A program made the position numbers and the translations under genes. 64,000 nt of DNA, taken from Calycina herbarum (taxonomy: Eukaryota; Ascomycota; Leotiomycetes; Helotiales; Pezizellaceae). The stretch covers positions 186,001 to 250,000 of the forward strand of contig LLEY01000006.1 of NCBI GenBank assembly GCA_001414485.1. Reading direction: 5' to 3'. The notes below the pieces were generated by a model, which had not been told where the DNA came from, did no database searches, and saw nothing but the letters and a program-made list of their open reading frames with translations. Below, piece by piece: positions 20,979 through 34,555 of this stretch (position 1 is the stretch's first letter; each line of letters starts with the position of its first letter).

Positions 20979-21607
20979 TTATCGATAGAACTCTCCTCTC
21001 TTAACGTTGACACCATATTCTCCAACTGCCATGCCCAGATCTTCCATAGTCAAGACTGTTCTATTCTGGCTGCCGCCCTGCCCACCACCTCCATAACCAG
21101 GTCGCTGGATTCCCAAAGGTCCGCCCCGCCCTTGTTGTTCCTTGCTACCTGGCGCAGTTGCTGGCTGACCAGGAACCGGAAATCCAGCTGCCGCGCCCAA
21201 ATTTCCCATTGGATTGTTTGCGTTGGATGAATTGGAAGCACGTATTCGGGAGTATTGATAGGCATCTGCCGCAATATCTGCGATGAACTTCTGGGTGGCG
21301 AGCGCGAGGAGGCGGGCTAGGCGTTCATCGGTTTGAGGTGGAGGTGGGAGTCCAGCTTTGGTCATATAGTAGTTTGTTACAGCGTCAGGAATCTAGGCAA
21401 GTTAGATGATGTATAATTGGAATGCCATGGAAAACTTACGATGGGCGCATAATCATCCATTTTGGAGAGGAACTCCTTCAGAGAGGCATCCTTTCTGGTA
21501 GGGAGTTTGGGCTCTGGAGCTGGGGCGACCGGATCAACATTCTCCTCGCTTTCAGTCGCAGCTGGGACAAGGTCCGTATTAGGATCGGAGGAATCGGTGG
21601 TAGCCAT
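20979..21607 (-). CDS. TAF10: Transcription initiation factor TFIID/SAGA subunit TAF10
   Basis: Two exons, 21607-21440 and 21392-20979 (47-nt intron), give 193 aa. The histone-fold region begins at [20 protein letters not shown] and continues [32 protein letters not shown] and [10 protein letters not shown], which is the TAF10 signature. The Gly-rich insert and the final [19 protein letters not shown] are typical of fungal homologues. TAF10 pairs with TAF8 or TAF3 in TFIID and with SPT7 in SAGA. The start is the ATG before ATTDSSDPN; an in-frame extension upstream begins only at TTG. It is divergent from PRP43. Confidence 0.94.
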
Positions 21608-21838
21608 GTTTGCAGATGGATTTGGTTGATGTGTATGCAAGACAGGTACTCCGCCTTTAGTTGGCCCCGCACAGCCACCTGAGGTATGTGGCTGGTGAAC
21701 CGCGGCTAGCCTTATCTAATCACAACCCCAGACTTTATTTTGTTGACAGAAAAAGTTGCCTCGTCTCACAAGCGCAAACATATCACAAGACTGAGATCAG
21801 TTTAAGGAAAGACAACAACACTCTGATCAGCAATCAAC
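21608..21838. promoter_or_regulatory. Shared divergent promoter TAF10/PRP43
   Basis: 231 bp between the two start codons. No named motif is seen. Confidence 0.5.
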
Positions 21839-24232
<2,394 letters not shown>

Positions 24233-27020
24233 AGATAGAATTACAATGTTTACGCTGTCAAGATACTGAGTGAGGGGTAGAATAGGGGGTTGGTTAGCGA
24301 GCTCAAGCGCCTAGAATATTTGCGCGTCCAGGGCAGTTACACGATAAGACATAGGCTCCCCAAGGAGATCAGTAATATTATTTCGATCAGGGATGCTGGA
24401 TCAGGGAAGCTTCTTGAGTTGATGATTTGAGAGTTTCACAAGGATGATGACAATGCATGAGAGTTGAAGGTCTACATATCAGCAACCTAAATATTATAAC
24501 TTTGGTTCGAAACAAGCATCCAATCCAATTATTCTGTTGATCTCATCTCAATGAGCTTGGTGTGTGGCTTTTTGTATTTGTAGCAAGTCAAGACCCCCCG
24601 GTCGTTGCTCTCCGGCACTCTTTCTATTTCATTGTATGAAATACTCTCGGCGGGTTGTAGCTATTTATTCAGACAACTTGGGAGAATTAGGAATCTATTT
24701 CTCATAAGCCTTCTCGAATACTTTTTTGTTTCGCACAATTCCTAGTTAAGTAGCCCGCTGAAGAGAGCAATGACCAAAAATCGAGTTATATCTTTCTTCA
24801 TCCTATACGCGGCGTAGATATGATCTCTATGACGATAGTATCATGTTTCGAACACGTTACCCAAAAAGGTAACAATTGTCCCCTCGAAAATTGTCATTCA
24901 ACGGAGCTTCCCTCGTAATCGTAATCCGTCGAATTAGAATCACTGCCTTCCCTTCCCTTGGCGGCTTATTAACTTCGAGCGAGCTTGGTAGCATAAACAA
25001 CGTAACTACGGCCCTTTGGAGGAATGAAATACGAAGAAGATTCTCAGAAAATGTGACGAGTCATATTCATTATATGTTTCGTTCAACGACCGTCGTCAGT
25101 CTCCTAATCCGATTGCATGCAGTTATTAATTCATCCTCGACCCTGATATGGCTGGCTTCCTTACCCCACCCCTCAATTACAATCAGATAATTGGTGCACC
25201 ATGTGACGGGCTATGTTGGATGTATGTGGTATATAGTGTTCTTGTTGGTGACGGAGGCGTTGGAAGCGTTCCGATAGATCAAGGGAATAAACGCTCCGAA
25301 GGGTAAACGCCACCAACACACATATCCCGATGGTGCTTGCAATGTAGTACAAAAGCTGCGGTATAATGGGTGCAGCATGATACGGCAATCCAGACTACAT
25401 TGATGTGGTGGAGTGCTGTAGTGTTGTGGTATATTCTTCGCTCGGACGATCCACGACAGTGAAGCACTGATATAGAGAACACAAACCTGGTACCCGGACT
25501 TGGTTGGAAAGATTCCAAGCGATCTCATATATAACTCGATCTACTAAGGGGGGTGGTAAGGAAGTGAGAATTGATGCAGAGTCCAATACGACGGCTAACG
25601 TTCGAGGCACCTGCTTCGAAGTGGTACGTATTGTTGGAAGCTCTGCCATACCCCATACAGCATATTTGAATCCAATCCACCGACCCAGATTCCGAACTGT
25701 ACCAAACGAATGCTGGGGTAGTTTGAGGCTCTTTGACCTTCCTCAAGCCTTCACAGCCTGGTGGTGTACAAACCCCAGACTTTTAGAAGGAAAAAGCAAA
25801 AAAGATTCAGTACCGAACGGGCCGGGGCAGCTCAACCGCCACTAAACAGTGCGGGAGGCACCCCTGAGCTGGGCGTGCTAGGTGTGCGCGAATCGAACAG
25901 TGCCTCCGGGATAAAAGTTGTGGAGATTGTGACCTCCCCCCTTTGACTGCATGGGATAAGAGCCGAATCACACTTGAGAAATCATCGACGATCATGAATT
26001 GAATGACAGACAGCCAGGCCAGCGCTCGTTCGTCCACTGTTGAACGGTCGCCTCATCCCGGTGTAAAATCGTAAGACGGCAAGACGTCGCTTTCCCGTCG
26101 TCATACCATCAATGATTGGCGATTGTCGGCGGATGCGCTGAACTTGAAAGATTCGATATTGGACTTCCAATTTTTTTGTTAGGTGGTATCATTCAGGAAA
26201 CTCCAAGGCTGGGAAGTGTTGGTCTCCACCTTCCATCGTGTCGGGTGGTAAGGCCCAACAGTGGGCTGCAGGGCTGTGAGAAATTTGGAACTGGGGGATC
26301 AAAGATGATACCACCAGATACCATATTTCATCACTATAAGAACGGTGAGACTGGACCTGGGCCATCTCGTCCGTCTTCTCCTGACCAAAACTTATGCCAA
26401 AATACACAAGAACGATGTTCCATAGTAAATCGAAAACAGTCGATCAGGGTAGGTATCAGATTAAGATAAGCTGCAGCTTGTGTCAAACTATGCCTAACCT
26501 AATAGAGAACAATATGTGTGCGGCCCAGCGTAATCGCGTCCCGGAATAGTGTGCCATGGGCATATGAAGCCGTTTTCCACAACAGGACCAGCTTGCTGCT
26601 GTCCCGCCACACGAACTGCACTCAGCGTGCATCATCTCGCTAGCCCGGGAAAGTCTATAATGGAGATGTGGTTCCATGAACGTCCATTTGTCTTGGTGCC
26701 AGCCATTCTGATGTTTCCCGAATTCGATCAATACCCTGGGAATTAGGATGAAGCACCACCATCAGTCCATGCTGGGGTGTGGCCAGGCAAGGTAGGGTAA
26801 GGATTTCCCAGGTATATATCCTGGCCTTGGATCTCTTTTCTTTTTCTTGAATTTGTGGTACCAAGTTTTGGAAGCTCAGCCTAGCATAATCGACCACGAC
26901 CCCAAAAGCAGTAAATACTGAATAACGCCTCAAGCACTCTTTGGTCCCTTTATATAACCTGTTCCGCGCAACAAAACGCGTGGATCAAAACGCTTTACTG
27001 CCAGCGGGTAGTAGTCCAAA
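24233..27020. other. Gene-poor intergenic region
   Basis: 2.8 kb. Many ORFs of 60-117 codons occur on both strands (for example 25504-25845 and 26116-26469 on +, 25211-25528 on -), but none shows a domain, signal peptide or splice-consistent extension. I see no repeats above chance. The last few hundred bases, with a TATATAA near 26952, may serve as promoter for the small gene at 27021. Confidence 0.45.
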
Positions 27021-27462
27021 ATGAGTGGTTCTGGAGGTTACTACAAGTATCGATGCAAATACTTCTTTACACACAATTGCCCTCACTGGGTTTGGGTGCA
27101 CAACGCGCCATGCGCACATTGTCTGGTGAGTAAATAACATGATGGAAAACGCTGCAACCCTACTGATGATATTTTAGGCCGACGGGCGTGATTCCGAAAC
27201 GACCATGATGCCGATGCCTTTTCGATTATCTCGCGAAGTATATGTGCCTCAAATTGAGAATGGCGCATTGCAATACATTATATTCGAAATTGTCGCCACT
27301 AGCGACAATGATAGTGGATGGACCATCAAGGATCAACCAAGCCAGGTGTTCCCTACAGCCACGGGCCCGTCTGCGGTAAACAATCTGACGGCTGCTGTTG
27401 AAAACAGCCAGAAACAGAAGCCCAAGCAGCTTGGAGTCCAGGGAAGTGGGGTGCAACACTAG
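27021..27462 (+). CDS. Small Cys/His-rich hypothetical protein, two exons
   Basis: Exon 27021-27125, a 52-nt intron (GTGAGT...TTTTAG) and exon 27178-27462 give 129 aa. The N-terminus is striking: YKYRCKYFFTHNCPHWVW, then APCAHCLADGRD. Cys12, Cys20, Cys31 and Cys34, with His18, His22 and His33, could bind zinc, an inference from spacing only. It is aromatic-rich at the N-terminus and polar and Gln/Lys-rich at the end. There is no signal peptide or membrane helix. I recall short fungal hypothetical proteins of this general look but cannot name a family. Clean splice sites, frame continuity across the intron and non-random composition support a real gene. It stands alone in a gene-poor region. 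Confidence 0.7.
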
Positions 27463-30346
27463 GAGCACCACTTTCGAGTAGATCCATCCATATGCAGTCG
27501 CAGGTGTTGCAATTACCTCGCTGCAGTTCGACAGGATAGTATGTCATCGAATAGGCCACAAAATTGTTCGACTGGGATTGAATGGGGTGCCATCAACTGG
27601 AATTGTCATTTTTGAAGATTGGTTCGGTCACTTGGATCCTTATTCCGTTATTTCCTGACAAGTCGCATCATGACAACCTGGAGAGAGTCAAGGGTGGTAA
27701 TTTGAATATGGGATGAAGGGAAAAGGAAATTGAAAAAGCTGTGCAGAGTGGCAAGATAATAATCATTGGCGGTAGTGTGGATATGTCCAAATTGGTAAAT
27801 TTTCGATTTCTCCCCCATTGCTTTGAAACCATCTGAACCAAAGCAAAGGCAGCACAAGCAGGAAAATAATGACAAAACAGTTTTCTTTTTTATGAGTCTC
27901 TCCACTCGAAAATGGCAAGCGCTTGATTGCAAAGGGTTCAGAGCATCATTCGTGGGAAGCATCTGAATTGAAAACTTCCGCAACTGACACACTAGTGATT
28001 GGAAAGCAGGACGAGTTGAGAATGCAACAATGCTAGTAGTAGACAAAATATCCAGCAAATCAAAAGCCGGGGACCGTCCGGATTCCTCAAATCCAACTGG
28101 GGTGGGTCTTCGAGAAAGAGATACTGCTGTCAGCAGAGGGGTCATACCAAAGATGACGAAAGCTAAAAAAGAATTCCTTCAGGTGGCCCGCTTCATGCAA
28201 TACCGTGGACTAGCATGGCCCACCGGTGATCGTACCAATAGAGGCGAGGTGAACGCAGTGAGGGCCTCGAGGCTGCTTCGTAAGGTAAGTTGCGTGGCGA
28301 GAGGGTGGCATGCATGCTCTGGCATGGCACACGGCAAAGAGGTGATAGACCGGACCGCATTGTAGCATCGCAGCATCGCAGCATTACAGACGTGGGTGGG
28401 AATTGGTAAAGCCTGTCGGGAGTCGGAGAATTGAAGAATTCCAGCGTTACGTGACCGAAACGGCAGCTCCAAAAGATATTAAAAAGCTGAGAGAGTCGTT
28501 CAAAATGTGATAGAATTCGCTGCTGCGAGCCTGTTCATGTAGAATCCGGGGAGAGCGGGCGTGAAGCCGTTGATCAATAGCCTTGGGGAGGGTGATTTGA
28601 AAAGGTATTACGAAGTACCGGTACTTGATGACTGAACCCCTAGGTACAGAGGAAGTACCGAGGTTCTCCCTAGCGCCGATTCCCCTTTCCTTGACACGTC
28701 TCACTTGACGAGGTCTCACTTCTTCTATTTAAATTTCTACCTCGACGGGAACAGCAACGATGAAGGTGCATATCATCGAGCATTTTCTTCGTGTGTGACA
28801 GAGAAGAGTTTTACTACATGACGACTTTCGCCTCAATGCAGTCATCTGATGACCATTGAGTGTTTCATCATTTCTAGCCAGATTTGCTAATTCAAACTAG
28901 GAATGGATGAGCGGGAGAACTGTTACCATCCTCTTATAAAGGTTAGGTAATAGGGAAGGATAAAAGAGCAGAGCCTCATTCCCTTCTGTGGGGGTATCTG
29001 AAGCGATAAGAAGAGCTAAGTTCCGTCAACAACCCGTATCAAAATCCTTGTTTCATAGAATATGGCAGACATGAAATTTAATTGATGAATGAAGCTAAAT
29101 GGTTTTGGAGTAGTTGATCAACTTATGTGCTCCTCGCCAAGGGTTGCTATCATTGCAAGCTAACGTCTACCTATTGTCTGAAATTTAAGCCCCATACCCC
29201 CAGATGCACAATAGTAGATGTGGACAGGGCTTCCTGGTCCAATGTACTGTAATCTAAGCTTTTTCTAGGTTGGTTCTTGAAGAGGCCTTGAGAAAAATCC
29301 TCTAGAACCAGAAAGCTATCTATCCACAACAACCAGCTAGGTCAATTCTTGAATAAAAGTAGACTTGGACTTCTTGTTGTCGACAGGTAGCTGCTCTTGG
29401 TTTTAGGCAGTGCTTTGCACAGTGCAAGTTAGCGAGCTCTTCTTTGCAACTTCCAGACGCTTGTCAAGCATACTCTATCCCTATCAACAAGCAGACTCAC
29501 CTCTCAATATCAAGAAGGAATCGTGTTTTCAGTTTCTCATGGACAGCAGCTTTTCCATCTCAAACTGTTGCTGCAACTCCACCCTTGCTGGAATTACCAC
29601 ACGCAGTGTTTCCCTCCTGGCTATATAATTGTTGATACTTGAGGAGGCCTTGGTGCCTGCCTGGTGTTGCACGCAAACCAGGAAAGTCTATGTCATAAAC
29701 GCGCCAAATTTTTGGAAGCCAAGGGCTCTCAGGACGCTCTTTCCTCTGCTGGATTTTCTGTGCAAAGGTTTAGTTTCTTTGTAGGTAGTTGGGAAGCTGC
29801 GGCTCACGTTTGGAGGTGAATCGCCTACGCATATGGTGTATGGTGTTCGCTCCTGCCTCCAAAAACCTTGTCGCTTCCAGCCTTGTTGTCTCCCACCCAA
29901 ATTTTCTACCAACGAACTTCACTGGCCTTCTCTCCCATTCAACAAACCTCCCACCTCCCACCTCCCACCTCCCATCACCTGCACGCTTCCCACACTTTCA
30001 CAGAACCGCATTATTTGCTTCTACCTGTATCAAGGAGTGCGCGCGCACTCTCTGCAAACCCTCTCGCTTTGGATTTAAAAAAGACTGTCACTACTACGTC
30101 AAGTAAGTGCCGCTGCTATTTCGATATATCCTCCTTCAGCTCCAACAACACGCGTCTTTGACGCGACCCAATCAGAGTCTCATCCTGATCTATCACCACC
30201 TTTCGACAGCGCCACAGATCATTCTTGACTACACTACCTACATGACCGCAACACCACTCCTTATTTTGATCTCCGCTATCTGAGCACCTTGATAGCCTCT
30301 GCTGACAGTTGTGCCAGTGGTCACAGAAACAGAAAACCCACCCACA
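27463..30346. other. Gene-poor region and long promoter/leader of the next gene
   Basis: 2.9 kb. ORFs at 27648-28145 (-) and 28030-28365 (+) overlap each other and show no motif. From about 29800 the plus strand becomes CT- and AC-rich like a transcribed leader. A possible leader intron runs from GTAAGTGC at 30103 to CTGACAG ending at 30308. An ACCTCCC tandem lies at 29947-29975. Confidence 0.45.
29947..29975. repeat. Short ACCTCCC tandem repeat
   Basis: Four copies of the 7-nt unit in the probable 5' leader region of the 30347 gene. Confidence 0.8.
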
Positions 30347-33300
30347 ATGGCTCCAGCTCCAGCTCCAGAATCCCCTCATGCTCGTTCTTACCCCATTGAA
30401 GAGCTTCTTGGTATGCAGGACGCTCCCCCACTCAGCATTTCTGATGTGGAAAGATTGAACCAACACCCCGAGATCTGTAAGCAAATATTCACCTCGAGTC
30501 TTTTACACGCCGATGCTAACTTGGGGCCAATCGCAGCATGCCTCGTTCGGGTTCCAGAACAAAGCCACCGATCCCTCCCCAGCAGATTGTGCAATCTTGT
30601 CGATATCACCAACCGTCGTCACAATCGTCAGCAGTCAACCATGCACAACTCGGATGCCTCTGTAGCAGCGGGAGAGAGTCGGGAGATGCTTGCCCCATCC
30701 AGTGCCTCGTCCAACAAGCACGACACCCAGTCGCGTCAATGGTTCCTTCAACGTCGAGATAGCTCGGATGACTCCTCCCAACCCCACTCGGCGCCTTCTG
30801 GCTCATCGGCACAACAATCTGAGAATTTTCAGAGATTCTACCAAGCCGTGGTGTCACCAACACATGTTCGCGTTACAGCTGGAGGCAAAATCGTTCGGAA
30901 CACCCGCTCACCTGCTTTCGAGTGGAATTCTGACAAGCACCACTTTGAACCCCTCAACCACCCCCAGAATGGCGGAGGCTTCAACGCCCAACCACCTAAC
31001 TGGCACCAAAATATACCTATTCACCAAGGATTCCCAGGCTTCCCAGCTATGATGCCGGGTAACTTCATGCCGCCTCATGGTAACTTCTTTCCGCAGGCCT
31101 TTGCCCCTCCCCAGTTCAATGGAGGATTCGTACCTGAACAAAAGTCATCTGAGAACGACCAGAATCGAAAGGCTACTGATAGAGGTTCTTTTGATTCCCA
31201 AAACACGGGGAGTATCTCGCAACCAATCAAGATTTCTCCCCCGAATCAGTTCGACCAGACCAAGCCATTCATGTACAATGGACAACTCGTATATCCAGTT
31301 CCGCCGCCTCCAAATGGTCTTCCGGTTCCTATGACTATGCTTGGCAATCCAAATTTCATTCCGCAGAATGCTCACATCGGCGGATTCACCCATGGTCCTC
31401 ATTTCCCCATGCCTGTTCCGGGTATGCAGAACGCTCTCATGTTTCCACATGGCCAACCACTTCCACTGCACATGCCCCATCCCCCACCAGGTTCTGAACC
31501 TATGCATCCGATGGCTCCATTTGCTCCGCAATTGATGCCAATGCCAGTGTTATCTGAACTGACGAGAAAACACATTCAAGTGCTACAGGATCAGCTGAAG
31601 ATACTTGACAGTCAACCAGCAGGGGACCACAACAGTCAGCAATCTATGCAAATGCAGCGCGCCATGGTTCTTGCTGGCATCAAGCAGATGGAAAGCATGC
31701 TGGATGCTCAGCTCGCCCAAGAGAGTCCTGTCAGGACCGAAGCTCATTCGGAGCCCAAACTTCTCACCGCAGCGCCCCATGATGAATCGAAGTCAGCCAC
31801 ACCAAAGCCTCAACAAGTCGGTCAACTTGCAATTGTTGAACCCCAAGGAGAAGCCAACTTGCCCACATTGCCACCAGATGTCAAACAAGAGAAGAAGCCA
31901 TCTATCCGAGCCGATCCGTTGAGCAAATCTAAATTGAGCGCTGCTGCTGCAATGGCACCACCCTTCCAGCCAAGATCGCATATTGTAGCAAATCAACCGC
32001 CACTTGTCGAGAAAGCTCAATGTCTTCGCTCGACTGTCTCAAATGAATCTCTGACGGTGACAGGAGAAGTCCGGGGCAACATCGAGTCACGATTGCTATT
32101 GGGTTGTGTACATCCCTGGATTGAAGACAAGAGTACACCAGCGGCCGGCTTGTCTCTGATTGCCCCTCCACGTCTCCAAAAGGCTGAGAGTATGCGTGTG
32201 CCAAAAATCCAAATTGGTCAACCAGCTGCAATGCCAAGATCGAACACTTTCCATGGTAAAATGGATTCCCTCCCCCCGAACGTCAACAGCCAGCCTATAC
32301 CTTATCTTGTTGGGATTCTTCCAGGAGGATCAACTCTTACGCCATCCACTCATCACGACTTGGTCTACCCTAGAGAGCTCAACGAACACGAGTTACAAGC
32401 ACGTCAATTGTATTGGGGAAAGGCGCCAAAGTCGGTAGCAAAGGGGCTTCCAAAATTCGACGGAAAAGACTTCTACCCACCTTCTCCAGTAAAGGAGTCG
32501 GTTCGTATGGCGGCGGTTAACGTTGGCGCAGATCGTCTTTCTTATAGCGGACCAACCTCTCCAACCCAGAATTTTGAAAACCTCTTCATGGAGCCTGGTG
32601 TAAATGGTTACAAACCACCACCACAGGTACGATACCAACCTGGTTACACCACCTTGGGTCCAGTACCAAAATATCTACCTCTTGGCAGTCTCGGTAACGC
32701 TGAGCCCATCAATCACTATGGCCCGCAAAGTTTTCAAGGCCCAAGAACACCCCCAGCAACAGGTCTAGACTCAACTTTTGATGATTTTTCTGGTTTGTTT
32801 CTTGAACGTGGCGTGAATGGATACCAATCACCTGCTCCCAAGACCGAATCGTTCAAGAAGACACCACCGACAGCTGGCAAGGATCTTAAGGTTGTTGTTA
32901 CCTCTAAGGATTCCGAAGGAGAAGATGAATTAGGTAGTGCTGGAACCACGGATTCCTTTGATGTTTCTACATACAACGGTTCGTCGAGCTCAGGAGATGA
33001 TAAAGTGGTTTTGTCGACCGTCAAAGAAGAAGAAAACGACCATTCAACTGAGACGTTCCCCACGGCTACACAAAAGAAAGTTTCCTCTCCAACCTTAGAT
33101 CTTGAGGGTAGTTTCGAAGAGCGTGTAGCCAAATTTGCCAAGTAAGTGCCTCTTGCAACGTCAAATCCCAAAACGCTGGCTAATTGAAGACAGGCCGGAA
33201 AACCAAACCCTCTTCCTTCAAAACATGTTGTCGAAAAACACAGCTATGACAGGATTAGCAGTTTCTGGAAAGGTTTCATCTGCTACTGCTACAGGTTATC

Positions 33301-33593
33301 TCCCTTTGTACCGTGGTACTGCTGTTGCTTCGCTTGCTCCAACCATCTCGAACTCCTCGTCGGAGCGCGACACCGAGACGACTATAAAGCCGCACCTCTC
33401 ACGGGACAGCACATTCAGTTCTATTGGTGAAAATTCTGCACCTAGTAGATCTGAAAGTCTCGAGAATCTGACAAGCGCTGAAGGCTACATGAGATACCTT
33501 ACACAAAAGGGACCTGACGGCAAGAAGCTCGCTGAGCAAGAATGGAACCCTACTACAAGTGCTACTGGCCCCGCTATGGATTCAGATTGGTAA
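30347..33593 (+). CDS. Large low-complexity protein of unknown function
   Basis: The modelled exons are 30347-30476, 30537-33141 and 33194-33593, for 1044 aa. The first intron (60 nt, GTAAGC...GCTAAC...CGCAG) is a multiple of three with no in-frame stop, so the unspliced form would still be open (1064 aa). The second intron is clear and links ERVAKFAK to PENQTLFLQNML. Most of the protein is Pro-, Gln-, Met- and Asn-rich, with a Met/Pro/Phe-rich stretch around GFPGFPAMMPGNFMPP and a short Gln/Leu helix at LQDQLKILDSQPAG. More ordered repeats occur late: FENLFMEPGVNGYKPPP is echoed by FSGLFLERGVNGYQSPA about 75 residues on. The C-terminus has SAEGYMRYLTQKGPDGKKLA. No catalytic domain is recognised. 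Composition suggests a regulatory or RNP-granule type protein, which is inference only. Confidence 0.8.
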
Positions 33594-34555
33594 TTGCCTT
33601 GTTGTTCTTTTGGGGGTTCGCCAATGCCTCCAGCCAACATTGTCGACTTTCAGTTTTCGTACCTCGGGGATATTTTTCTTTCATTGGACTTCTCGTCCCA
33701 AGACTGTACACCATTGACACACATTTGGTTTCTGGATCTGTGTAAGTGTGGGTTGCGCAGAAGCCTCTAATCCTCTAATACTTGTATGGATACCTTGGTA
33801 TTCCTATGCCGTCGTCGATCTTGCTCTGCGACCTCTTTTTTTTCTTTTTCATACTGGACTGTAGGATTATGTACGATTTCATTGCGGCTTCTATCAGGTT
33901 GCCAGTGGATGATTTCTGAGAGACAAGAAATTTGGGAGAATATGGAATGGCTGTGGAGTTTCTTGAGAGGCTATCATCGTGCGTTTTGATTCACTCGTAC
34001 GGCATTCATTTTTTGTCGGTTCTTTTTGAAGGACAAATCATTGATAATGAAGTTGTGGTTATTAATGGTATGGCAAATGATACGAATGGACTTGTAAATA
34101 AGCAGATACAATAAAGAACTGTGTATTTATCTCTGCTTTGCATCGTGATGCGATGTGGTGTTCTATCACTGGGCCTTTTCGATCGTTGTCGGTCTCAGTA
34201 AGATTCCGTCTCGAGACTGGCTAGCTATGTATTTCTCTGGTAATTCGCAGTGGCACTTACAAACCGAATAAGTAGATCAGATATCTTTCTGTAAAGCTTG
34301 GAGGTGATCTTATATCAAGCGTAGAATAATAGAAGATATGTACAGGAATTTCATCGATTTACATACATCGAAGAGTGGGTATTTGTTTTTTTTTTACGCC
34401 AAAACCCAGTCAAACCCTTTTCAATGCGCCATCATTCTGATTTTCGTGAACAAGCAAGGGATAAGGAAGAGAGAAAAACACCATTTGTACAAGGGGCCAA
34501 AATTTGAATACGCATGCTACCATATATAATCGGAGTATGGGAAGAATTTGAGTTT
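33594..34555. other. Convergent 3' region
   Basis: About 960 bp between the stops of two convergent genes, T-rich on the plus strand. Short ORFs are present without motifs. Probably 3' UTRs. Confidence 0.4.

Noticed and set aside
24876..26731. Many ORFs of 60-117 codons on both strands
   Set aside because: They overlap each other, have no domain or signal peptide, no splice-consistent partners and no biased composition. Expected by chance in balanced-composition intergenic DNA.
27648..28365. Overlapping ORFs of 165 aa (-) and 111 aa (+)
   Set aside because: Antiparallel overlap and no recognisable motif on either strand. Neither could be preferred.
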